A DNA stretch of 5,824 nt from Candidatus Hydrogenedentota bacterium (GTDB taxonomy: Bacteria > Hydrogenedentota > Hydrogenedentia > Hydrogenedentales > SLHB01). The notes beneath the pieces were generated by a model, which ran no database searches, was not told where the DNA came from, and saw only the letters and a list, made by a program, of their open reading frames with translations. A program made the position numbers and the translations under genes. Shown here piece by piece: positions 1-5,824 of this stretch. Location of the stretch: the NCBI GenBank assembly GCA_007130675.1, contig SLSB01000609.1, positions 1-5,824 of the forward strand, in the 5' to 3' direction. How positions within the stretch are numbered: position 1 is the stretch's first letter; each line of letters begins with the position of its first letter.

Positions 1-1
1 C

Positions 2-1429
2 GAGCGCCTGACGTTCCTCGTGAGCGTCGGGCTGGATTACCTCTCGCTCGAACGCAGCGCGGGCAGCCTCTCGGGGGGCGAATCGCAGCGTATCCGCCTG
101 GCCACGCAGATCGGCTCGGGGCTGATGGGCGTGCTCTACATCCTCGACGAACCCAGCATCGGACTGCATCAGCGCGACAACAAGAAACTTATTGCCACCC
201 TCGAGCGCATGCGCGACCTCGGCAACACGGTGATCGTGGTCGAGCATGACGAAGAGACCATCCGCCGCGCCGATCACGTGATCGACCTCGGGCCCGGCGC
301 GGGCGTGCATGGCGGCGAGATCGTGGCCCAAGGCACCCCGAAGCAAATTGCCCGCAACGCGCGCTCGATGACCGGGAGGTTCCTGTCGGGGAAGTTCAGG
401 ATTGCGATCCCCGCGAAACGCCGCGCCTCCAACGGTAAGACGGTTGTCGTGCGCGGCGCCAGCCACAATAACCTGAAAAACATCGATGTCGAGATCCCCC
501 TGGGCGTTTTCACGTGCGTGACGGGCGTCTCGGGCTCTGGCAAGTCGAGTCTCATCAACGAAACGCTCTTCCCCGCCGCCATGCGGCACATCTACCACTC
601 GGTGCGCGCGCGCCCCGGCAAACACGAGCGCATCGAAGGTCTCGAACATCTCGACAAAGTCATCGACATCGATCAGTCGCCTATCGGCCGCACGCCGCGG
701 TCCAATCCGGCTACGTATACGGGCTTGTTTTCGCCCATACGCGAATTGTTCAGCAAAGTGCCCGAAGCGCGCGCCCGCGGCTACAAACCCGGCCGGTTCA
801 GTTTCAACGTGAAAGGCGGCCGCTGCGAAGCATGCCAGGGCGACGGCGTCATCCAGATCGAGATGCACTTCCTGCCCGATGTCTATGTGCCGTGCGAGGA
901 ATGCCGGGGCCGGCGCTACAACCGCGATACCCTCGAGATCCTCTATCGCGGAGAAAGCATCGCCGACGTGCTCGACATGACCGTCGAGGAAGGCTGCGCG
1001 TTCTTCCGCAACGTTCCGGCGGTCTTCTCGAAACTCAGCACGCTCAACGACGTCGGGCTGGGCTACATCAAACTTGGGCAACCGGCCACCACGCTCTCGG
1101 GCGGCGAGGCCCAGCGGGTCAAGCTCTCGACCGAATTGTCGAAACGCCAGACCGGCCGCACCCTCTACATCCTCGACGAGCCCACCACCGGGTTGCACGC
1201 GGTGGATGTCGAGAAACTCCTGCAGGTCTTGCACCGATTGGCCGATCACGGCAATACCGTCGTCGTCATCGAACACAACCTCGATGTCATCAAGACCGCC
1301 GATTGGATCATCGACCTCGGCCCCGAGGGCGGCGACGACGGCGGCGAGATTGTCGCGATTGGCCTCCCCGAGACCCTCGCGAACAACACCGCCTCCTATA
1401 CAGGCTTCCACCTGCGCGAAGTCCTCTGA
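2..1429 (+). CDS. uvrA: UvrA, excinuclease ABC subunit A (C-terminal half, 5' end outside window)
   Basis: UvrA is the dimeric ABC-type ATPase that finds DNA lesions and loads UvrB in nucleotide excision repair, in the cytoplasm. The window holds the last 475 codons; the reading frame is open to the left edge, so the start lies outside. E. coli UvrA has about 940 residues, so roughly half is present. Numbering from the first codon seen: ABC signature LSGGESQ of the first ATPase domain (about 23-29) and its Walker B ILDEP (47-51); Walker A GVSGSGKSS of the second domain (175-183); the zinc module with two Cys-x-x-Cys pairs (C275/C278 and C298/C301, 19 residues apart); second signature LSGGEAQ (365-371) and Walker B ILDEP (390-394). 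All are intact and the gene ends at a normal TGA, with no frameshift seen. It is on the opposite strand to the hydrogenase genes and functionally unrelated to them. The identification is certain; only the N-terminal half is unseen. Confidence 0.97.
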   Translation, partial: ERLTFLVSVGLDYLSLERSAGSLSGGESQRIRLATQIGSGLMGVLYILDEPSIGLHQRDNKKLIATLERMRDLGNTVIVVEHDEETIRRADHVIDLGPGAGVHGGEIVAQGTPKQIARNARSMTGRFLSGKFRIAIPAKRRASNGKTVVVRGASHNNLKNIDVEIPLGVFTCVTGVSGSGKSSLINETLFPAAMRHIYHSVRARPGKHERIEGLEHLDKVIDIDQSPIGRTPRSNPATYTGLFSPIRELFSKVPEARARGYKPGRFSFNVKGGRCEACQGDGVIQIEMHFLPDVYVPCEECRGRRYNRDTLEILYRGESIADVLDMTVEEGCAFFRNVPAVFSKLSTLNDVGLGYIKLGQPATTLSGGEAQRVKLSTELSKRQTGRTLYILDEPTTGLHAVDVEKLLQVLHRLADHGNTVVVIEHNLDVIKTADWIIDLGPEGGDDGGEIVAIGLPETLANNTASYTGFHLREVL

Positions 1430-1790
1430 CCGAAACGCAGCGGCATCGCAGGACACAACATTCAGAGCGAGTCACTGGTGACCCGGTACTGGCCCGAAGC
1501 TTTTGAAATCCATGCCTCGCACAAGAGGCGCTAAAAGAAGAGAATGCTACGCGGGCCCGCGCAGTGCGGGACCAGGCGCTACAGTTCCACCGCGATGTGC
1601 AATCGGCCATCTTGCCAATCCTGTGTCGAAAATGCTTTCTCTGCCTTCCCAAATCCGTCTGCCCGTGTCATACTCCATTTGCAACCACGGCCGAGATGGC
1701 CATGGCACTCATGGACAAGATGCTCATGCGGGCCTTTACTGAACATTACAGGCGGCGGCTATGCGGACAGCACCGATGTGAGGAAAAATC
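1430..1790. other. Intergenic region, 361 bases, no convincing gene
   Basis: This gap separates uvrA from the next plus-strand gene. Several short overlapping plus-strand reading frames cross it, but none has a good ribosome binding site or a recognisable protein, and their translations are rich in Arg, Cys and Pro as expected of non-coding DNA. A 10-base perfect palindrome GCGGGCCCGC lies at 1551-1560 and is followed by a short CCCGC/GCGGG inverted repeat (1556-1570). No T-run follows, so it is not a standard terminator. A weak sigma70-like pair, TTCCCA (1646-1651) and CATACT (1669-1674) with a 17-base spacer, each matching four of six consensus bases, could serve the gene at 1791; this is a guess. 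The 3' part of the gap (about 1696-1733) repeats ATGGC/CATGG-type words. No tRNA or known RNA motif was recognised. Confidence 0.5.
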
Positions 1791-2765
1791 ATGAGGCGAT
1801 TAGAGTCTGTGCGCGGCATCATTTTGGTTTTGTTTGCCTGTTGTGTAGTCCTTCTCAGTCATGGGGTGTGGACCCCGAAGTCCTTCGCACAGGGTGTTGT
1901 CGAGATCGATTTTCTGTTCGTGGATAGTGGCGGCTTTTATTGCACGGCGAATGACCGCGATCTTGCCTTGACGGAGAGAATCTCCGAAGAGTTGGATTTT
2001 CGAGCGTTGCTTGAGAAGCACGGCTATGACCCGGCCCCGTTGCCGCGTCAGACCGAGGTGTGGGCGATGGAGCGCCTGGGGTTGCGTTATGGGGAGAAGG
2101 TCCTGGGCATTGTTCTCGCAGAAGAGGACATGTTTGTATTTGAACTCGAGGGCCTTGCGTTGAGACCCTCTGGTGACGGCGGGTTCTCTGGTTTACTTGC
2201 GCGATTGGGGACCGACAGCACTGAGCAGTTTGACGAAGATGCGATTTCGAAGGAGATGGCTCACCGCCCGATAGGTGTGTGCTGGCGGTTGGGGGACACG
2301 CGCAGCGGCCGCCTCAGGGTACTCGCTGGTACGAATGCCGTTGCCGAGGACCGGAGGAATGCATTTCGAGAACATATTCAAGAGATGACTTCCGTCGAGG
2401 GAGAACTTGCAGACATATTCGTGGTGGATGTATCGGACTCGCCGGGAGTCTACATGGCGGAAGTGACCTGCGAAGATGCGTCGGTGCTGCTTTTTGGGCT
2501 CTACGATGGCGACGAGGGCGTGAAGCACGTTCCGTTCTTTTATCCCGCCAGCGATGCATCGGAGCCTTTTCTGCTGCTGGAAGCTGGGCGGCCAGATAGC
2601 GACGTGTCGATGTATAGCACAGCATATTCTATCCTGGCCGACATCACGGGCAATGGCCTCCCCGAACTCTTCGTGAGAAGCACGGTGTCGTATTTGTTCT
2701 CGCTCGAGGGCGTTTCTGGCGATTATCGATGGCGGATGCTCAGGTCTTACTATCGCGGGCCATAG
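1791..2765 (+). CDS. Hypothetical exported protein with C-terminal DxTGNGxPEL segment
   Basis: I do not recognise this 324-residue protein. The ATG at 1791 is preceded by a GAGGA ribosome binding site (about 1780-1784) at normal spacing. The N-terminus reads as a Sec signal peptide: basic MRRLESVR, a hydrophobic core at about 9-24, and a plausible signal peptidase I site after S-F-A (residue 33). The mature part is acidic, has few cysteines (C51, C164, C227) and shows no further membrane span. Residues about 284-295 (ADITGNGLPELFV) resemble the Asp/Gly/Asn-rich calcium-loop-like segments seen in FG-GAP/VCBS-type and other secreted proteins, but only one copy is visible, so no domain is assigned. 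Its GC content looks lower than that of uvrA (hand counts: 28/60 at 1801-1860 and 32/60 at 2221-2280, against 42/60 at 1081-1140), which could reflect a lineage-specific or acquired gene. It converges on the hydrogenase operon and probably has no functional link to it. The coding call is fairly secure; the function is unknown. Confidence 0.75.
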   Translation: MRRLESVRGIILVLFACCVVLLSHGVWTPKSFAQGVVEIDFLFVDSGGFYCTANDRDLALTERISEELDFRALLEKHGYDPAPLPRQTEVWAMERLGLRYGEKVLGIVLAEEDMFVFELEGLALRPSGDGGFSGLLARLGTDSTEQFDEDAISKEMAHRPIGVCWRLGDTRSGRLRVLAGTNAVAEDRRNAFREHIQEMTSVEGELADIFVVDVSDSPGVYMAEVTCEDASVLLFGLYDGDEGVKHVPFFYPASDASEPFLLLEAGRPDSDVSMYSTAYSILADITGNGLPELFVRSTVSYLFSLEGVSGDYRWRMLRSYYRGP

Positions 2766-2864
2766 CATTCATCCCGGAAGGATTCAGAGAACCACACCAC
2801 AGCATGCAGTGAGTGGCGCAAGAGAACTCGTGAAGCGTGCAGCCGCTTCGGCACATAACTGCAC

Positions 2865-2911
2865 AAAAAAGGCGCGCCGACATAGGGTTGCATGACCCGT
2901 CTCCGGCGCGC
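2865..2911 (-). terminator. Rho-independent terminator of the hydrogenase operon
   Basis: The arms GCGCGCCG (2872-2879) and CGGCGCGC (2904-2911) form an 8-base-pair, all-GC stem. The 24-base interior contains a second short pairing, GGGT with ACCC. Read on the minus strand, the stem is followed directly by six U residues (the A-run at 2865-2870) and begins about 30 bases after the stop codon of the last operon gene. On the plus strand the same stem is followed by ATGTTTT (2914-2920), so it may also weakly terminate transcription from the converging gene at 1791-2765. The call rests on sequence alone. Confidence 0.85.
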
Positions 2912-2941
2912 GGATGTTTTGGCCTGTATGGCGGTGTGCGG

Positions 2942-3769
2942 TCAGACTTTCAGCTTGGTCTTCAATGTCGTGACGAGCGTCTTGGGGTCGATCGGCTTCT
3001 GGAAAATGCCGGCGAGGCCCAGCTCGCGCGCATCGAGATTGTAGCGCACGGTGTCGCCCGCGGAACTGAGCATGTACACCGGTCCGGCGTAGCCGCTTTC
3101 CTTGAGCTTCTGCGCGACCGCGCTGCCGGAATCTACGTTTTCCATCATCAAGTCCACGATTATGGCATCAGGCTTCACGCGCTCGATGGCCTTGAGGCCT
3201 TCTTCGCCGCTCGATGCTTCGCCCACCGAGAACCCCTCGGCCTCGAGGACAATGCGCAACGTGGCGCGGATATCCGGATCGTCGTCAATGGCAAGAATCG
3301 TTTTCTTACTGTCCATGCTTGTCTCCTTACACGCCCCTATCAATGACTGGACGCACGCCAAAGCCCTTGCCAAATTCTCTCGAGCCTTGGGAGTCAGGCC
3401 CTCTTCAAACTCAAACGCGTACCCGCGAACGGCCAGCACATAGGCCACCGGCCGCGCATGGAAATGGTCCACGCATAACGCCAGCACCGCCCCGGGCGAC
3501 ACACTGTGACTCGTGAACGCGATCTCCGCCGCGGGCTCGATGCGTTCGAGCGCATACGGTTCGGGCGCATCCACGCTGGCATCCACGAACAGTACCATAT
3601 CATGTTCGGCCAGCGCGGCTGCGTCTTCGATATTCAACTGATAGGGGGTTTCCGTGGTCACGTTGGGCAGCGCCCACGCTTCCACCGCTTCGGCAACCGC
3701 GGGCCCGAGTCCGTCGTCCTGCCGCCCGGGATTGCCATACCCCAGAACCAAAATACGCGTTTGGCTCAC
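2942..3769 (-). CDS. hoxW: [NiFe]-hydrogenase maturation endopeptidase (HoxW/HycI-type, M52) fused to a CheY-like receiver domain
   Basis: This 275-residue ORF has two parts. Residues 1 to about 147 form a hydrogenase-specific endopeptidase of family M52, which clips the C-terminal tail of the large subunit once nickel is in place. The N-terminal GYGNPGRQDDGLG motif is present, and D19, D63 (in FVDAS) and H88 (in FTSHSVSP) fit the three nickel-sensing ligands known from HybD (E16, D62, H93). Residues 152-275 form a complete response-regulator receiver: acidic pocket D162/D163, phospho-acceptor D206 in IIVDLMM, S235 at the Thr/Ser switch position, and K258 in the FQKP motif. No DNA-binding or enzymatic output domain follows. 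The GTG start at 3769 overlaps the hoxH stop by 4 bases (GTGA), implying translational coupling to its substrate gene. The symbol is given by family and operon position. The join may not be genuine: an internal start with a strong ribosome binding site lies at 3316, and a one-base indel would separate two ordinary genes. Domain calls are firm; the single-chain product is less so. Confidence 0.88.
   Translation of the reverse strand: MSQTRILVLGYGNPGRQDDGLGPAVAEAVEAWALPNVTTETPYQLNIEDAAALAEHDMVLFVDASVDAPEPYALERIEPAAEIAFTSHSVSPGAVLALCVDHFHARPVAYVLAVRGYAFEFEEGLTPKARENLARALACVQSLIGACKETSMDSKKTILAIDDDPDIRATLRIVLEAEGFSVGEASSGEEGLKAIERVKPDAIIVDLMMENVDSGSAVAQKLKESGYAGPVYMLSSAGDTVRYNLDARELGLAGIFQKPIDPKTLVTTLKTKLKV
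3314..3328 (-). promoter_or_regulatory. Internal Shine-Dalgarno and ATG for the receiver domain
   Basis: Within the protease-receiver ORF, the minus strand carries AAGGAG (3328-3323), six bases, then an in-frame ATG (3316-3314). This ATG precedes DSKKTILAIDDD, exactly where a stand-alone receiver protein would begin. Translation from here would yield a 124-residue single-domain response regulator ending at 2942. The SD is better than that of the upstream GTG start of the protease. It suggests that the receiver was, or still is, translated on its own. Confidence 0.6.
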
Positions 3770-5226
3770 CCGCGAAATTTCTCGTCCACCACACGGCCTT
3801 GCGGATCGACCAGCTCGACATGAAGCCGCATCTTCCCGAGGGCATGGGTGGCGCAGCTCAAACAGGGATCATACGCCCGGATGCCCACCTCGATGTGGTT
3901 CAACAGGCCTTCGGTGATTTCGCTTTCGCTCTTACCCTTGAGGTGCTGGTCGGCAATGACCTGCACAGCACGGTTCATCGGCTCGTTGTTGCTCGTGGTC
4001 GATACGATGAGATTGGCGAGCGTGATCTGGTCTGTATCGGTGTCGATTTCGTAATGGTGGAACAGGGTTCCGCGCGGCGCTTCGATCCAGGCGACGCCTT
4101 TCTCGCGTTTGGTGCCTTCGGCCAGCAGATCGGTGCCCTGCAGATCGGGGTCATCCAGCAACTCTTTCATCTTCTCGGCCGAATGCAGCAGCTCGATCAG
4201 GCGCGCCCAGTGGTAAGCCATGGTGGCGTTGACCGGTTTGCCGTTGGTGAGCGCCATAAACTCCTGGCGGGCCTTTTCGGCAATCTCGGTGTCGATGAAA
4301 TCGCAGCAGTTGACGCGCGACAGCGGGCCAACCCGGTACCAGCCCTTTTCCTTGCCGAGCGACTTGATGTACGGGAATTTCATGTAGCTCCACGGCCGCA
4401 CTTCCTCGGCGAGGTAGTCCGCATATTCGAGTGGCTCGACCATGTCGAAGATCTTGTTGCCCTCGGCGTCAATCGCGCGCAGTTTCCCGTCGTAGAGGTC
4501 CATGCAGCCGTCTTCGCGCACGATCGACACGTGATTCGAGTCGAAACTGCCGAACCCGAGCAGGAACTCGAGGTTTTCTTTGGTGATCTTCTTGCACAAC
4601 TCGAGCGCCTCGACCGACCACTCGATCATGGTGTCGACATCCTTGTTGAGGACATCGCGTTCTTCGATGGACAGATTCTTGTTGATGCCGCCGGGGATCG
4701 CGCCGGTGGGATGCACTTTCTTGCCGCCGGTGGCCTTAATCACTTCCTGGCCATACTTGCGCATCAGGACGGCTTTCTTCGCGACCTCGGGATGGGCCTC
4801 GATCACGCCGATGACGTTGCGTTTCTCGACGGGCGCATCGAACCCGAACAGCAGGTCGGGCGAGGCCAGGTGGAAGAAGTGCAGCGCGTGAGACTGAAAG
4901 GTCTGGCCATAGTGCATCAGGCGGCGCATCTTCTCGGCGGTCACCGGGATCTTGTCGACCCCGACGATCATGTCGGTGGCTTTTGCTCCGGCCAGATGGT
5001 GGCTTACCGGGCAGATGCCGCACAGCCGCTGCACCATCACCGGGGCTTCCCAGTAAAACCGGCCCTGCGCGAAACGCTCGAACCCGCGAAACTCGATGAT
5101 GTGAAACCGCGCCTGTTCGATCTCGTTGTTTTCGCCCATCACAATCGTGACTTTTCCGTGCCCTTCGACACGGGTCACCGGATTGATGACGATCTTTCGT
5201 TTTCCGTTACTTGCGGTCGTAGCCAT
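3766..5226 (-). CDS. hoxH: HoxH, large (NiFe) subunit of cytoplasmic NAD-linked hydrogenase
   Basis: HoxH carries the NiFe active site that splits or forms H2 in bidirectional group 3d-type hydrogenases, paired with HoxY and usually with an NAD(P)-reducing diaphorase. Numbered from the ATG at 5226 (486 residues): RVEGHGKVTI at 19-28; the N-terminal nickel motif RLCGICPVSHH at 67-77 (C69, C72); and the C-terminal motif DPCLSCATH with C455, C458 and H461. All four metal-binding cysteines are present. After H461 a 25-residue tail (ALGKM...KFRG) remains, the part removed by the maturation protease; that enzyme's gene follows with a 4-base overlap. Other HoxH-like stretches include HHLAGAKATD, EVIKATGGKKVH, GGINKNLSIEERD, EEVRPWSYMKFPY and EAPRGTLFHHYE. 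There is no signal peptide or membrane segment, in keeping with a soluble enzyme. An in-frame GTG at 5241 would add five residues, but the ATG at 5226 has GGAGG eight bases upstream, so it is preferred. It lies 20 bases after hoxY. A related group 3 class is the only real alternative. Confidence 0.95.
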   Translation of the reverse strand: MATTASNGKRKIVINPVTRVEGHGKVTIVMGENNEIEQARFHIIEFRGFERFAQGRFYWEAPVMVQRLCGICPVSHHLAGAKATDMIVGVDKIPVTAEKMRRLMHYGQTFQSHALHFFHLASPDLLFGFDAPVEKRNVIGVIEAHPEVAKKAVLMRKYGQEVIKATGGKKVHPTGAIPGGINKNLSIEERDVLNKDVDTMIEWSVEALELCKKITKENLEFLLGFGSFDSNHVSIVREDGCMDLYDGKLRAIDAEGNKIFDMVEPLEYADYLAEEVRPWSYMKFPYIKSLGKEKGWYRVGPLSRVNCCDFIDTEIAEKARQEFMALTNGKPVNATMAYHWARLIELLHSAEKMKELLDDPDLQGTDLLAEGTKREKGVAWIEAPRGTLFHHYEIDTDTDQITLANLIVSTTSNNEPMNRAVQVIADQHLKGKSESEITEGLLNHIEVGIRAYDPCLSCATHALGKMRLHVELVDPQGRVVDEKFRG

Positions 5227-5234
5227 AGTCTTAG

Positions 5235-5239
5235 CCTCC
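5235..5239 (-). promoter_or_regulatory. Ribosome binding site that sets the hoxH start
   Basis: GGAGG on the minus strand lies eight bases before the ATG at 5226 and inside the five extra codons that a GTG start at 5241 would add. The GTG itself has no purine-rich SD upstream, only GACTGACCGCC. This favours ATG 5226 as the true hoxH start. Confidence 0.7.
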
Positions 5240-5246
5240 ACGGCGG

Positions 5247-5789
5247 TCAGTCGTACTTGATCAGTTCATAGGGGAGCCCGACTTCCTTCCCGGTCAGCAG
5301 CGCCGTCAGCGCGGCCCACAGGGTGTCCGCTGAGGGCGGGCAGCCCGGCAGGAAGTAGTCTATCTTCACGACCTCATGGCAAGGGTACACCTTGTCCAGC
5401 AGGATCGGAATGTCCGGGTCGTTGGGAATAACCGCCGCATCCGCGATGGTCGGGCCTTTGAGATAGGCATCCTCGAGGCATTCCTTGAGCGGAATGGTGT
5501 TGCGATACGCGGGCACGCCCCCCGTGATGGCGCACTGGCCCACCGATATGAGAATCTTGCAGTGCTTTCGAAAAAGCTTCAGTTGCTCGTAGTTCTCGTC
5601 ATTGCTGACGCCCCCCTCGAGCAGCCCGACGTCCACCGGGCGTGTAAACGTCTTGATGTCATTGATGGGCGACTTATCGAACTCCACCAACTCCACCAGG
5701 TCGAGAATCCGCTCGTCTATGTCCAATAAAGACATATGACAACCGAAGCAGCCCGTGAACGGGGCAGTTGCTACTAGTGGCTTCGCCAT
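5247..5789 (-). CDS. hoxY: HoxY, small subunit of cytoplasmic NAD-linked [NiFe]-hydrogenase
   Basis: HoxY holds the iron-sulfur cluster next to the NiFe site in HoxH and passes electrons toward the diaphorase module. This is a full-length 180-residue protein, typical of the short HoxY type, which has only the N-terminal flavodoxin-like part and lacks the cluster-rich C-terminal domain of uptake-hydrogenase small subunits. Candidate proximal [4Fe-4S] ligands are C14 and C17 (GCFGCHMSLLDID), C86 (SVGQCAITGG) and C150 (FLPGCPPSAD). The family segments SPINDIKTFTRPVDVGLLEGG (near 40-60) and YPCHEVVKIDYFLPGCPPSAD (135-155) are very characteristic. There is no twin-arginine signal, so it acts in the cytoplasm. 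The ATG at 5789 has AGGAAAGGG (5806-5798) eight bases upstream. It is the first complete operon gene in view; hoxH follows 20 bases downstream. The 35 bases to the right edge are too short to identify a preceding gene, although stop codons TAG and TAA there could end one. Confidence 0.95.
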   Translation of the reverse strand: MAKPLVATAPFTGCFGCHMSLLDIDERILDLVELVEFDKSPINDIKTFTRPVDVGLLEGGVSNDENYEQLKLFRKHCKILISVGQCAITGGVPAYRNTIPLKECLEDAYLKGPTIADAAVIPNDPDIPILLDKVYPCHEVVKIDYFLPGCPPSADTLWAALTALLTGKEVGLPYELIKYD

Positions 5790-5824
5790 ATCGTCTACCC
5801 TTTCCTGTATCGGTTAGCCTGCCG

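Noticed and set aside
514..1506. 330-codon plus-strand frame inside uvrA
   Set aside because: It is out of frame with uvrA, rich in Arg/Pro/His as expected of a shifted frame in GC-rich DNA, and has no supporting motif.
1830..1844. Possible lipobox (L-F-A-C, residues 14-17) in the exported protein
   Set aside because: Phe at the -2 position is atypical and only a few hydrophobic residues come before the Cys. The later S-F-A site fits signal peptidase I better.
1503..1927. Short overlapping plus-strand frames (1503-1742, 1544-1927, 1564-1794)
   Set aside because: They lack good ribosome binding sites and recognisable protein features and overlap one another; two run into the better-supported gene at 1791.
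2193..2768. 191-codon minus-strand frame opposite the exported protein
   Set aside because: The plus-strand frame has an SD, a signal peptide and a normal amino-acid composition; the reverse frame has none of these.
2832..2849. GAAGCG/CGCTTC hairpin downstream of the gene ending at 2765
   Set aside because: The stem is only six base pairs with no T-run on either side, too weak to call a terminator.
3799..5271. 490-codon plus-strand frame opposite hoxH
   Set aside because: It is a shadow of GC-rich codon use in hoxH. Its translation matches nothing known, while the minus strand is unmistakable HoxH with all active-site motifs.
5790..5824. C-terminal end of an upstream operon gene (for example hoxU)
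   Set aside because: Stops occur in two frames (TAG and TAA on the minus strand), but 35 bases are too few to recognise a protein or choose a frame.

Overview
The window looks like a bacterial chromosome segment of fairly high GC content. It has two plus-strand genes on the left and a minus-strand [NiFe]-hydrogenase operon on the right, converging at about 2766-2941. The taxon cannot be fixed from the sequence. The hydrogenase genes are clearly of the cytoplasmic Hox type (group 3d-like, NAD(P)-linked), which occurs in many phyla, and uvrA is universal.

Left (1-1429): the C-terminal half of uvrA, the damage-recognition ATPase of nucleotide excision repair, cut by the window edge. A 361-base stretch without a convincing gene follows (1430-1790). 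Then comes an unrecognised exported protein (1791-2765) with an N-terminal signal peptide and a C-terminal D-x-T-G-N-G-x-P-E-L segment. By eye its base composition is less GC-rich than that of uvrA.

Middle (2766-2941): a strong hairpin with a six-base U-tract on the minus-strand transcript ends the hydrogenase operon. It may also act weakly on the plus strand.

Right (2942-5824, minus strand, read right to left): hoxY (small subunit), hoxH (large subunit carrying the NiFe site), then a hydrogenase-maturation endopeptidase of the HoxW/HycI type (peptidase M52). HoxH ends in an uncleaved C-terminal extension after the last Cys-x-x-Cys-x-x-His motif. The next gene encodes the protease expected to remove such an extension after nickel insertion, and it overlaps hoxH by 4 bases (GTGA). 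The operon presumably continues beyond the right edge, where diaphorase genes such as hoxU, hoxF and hoxE would be expected.

The most unusual feature is that the protease ORF runs without a stop into a complete CheY-like receiver domain, giving one 275-residue protease-receiver protein. The junction carries a near-perfect Shine-Dalgarno sequence and an in-frame ATG for the receiver, and stop codons in both other frames. It therefore looks like two former genes joined by loss of a stop or by a one-base change. It could be a real fusion, a fusion that also makes a free receiver from the internal start, or an assembly or sequencing indel. Either way, a phospho-receiver is tied to the hydrogenase maturation operon.
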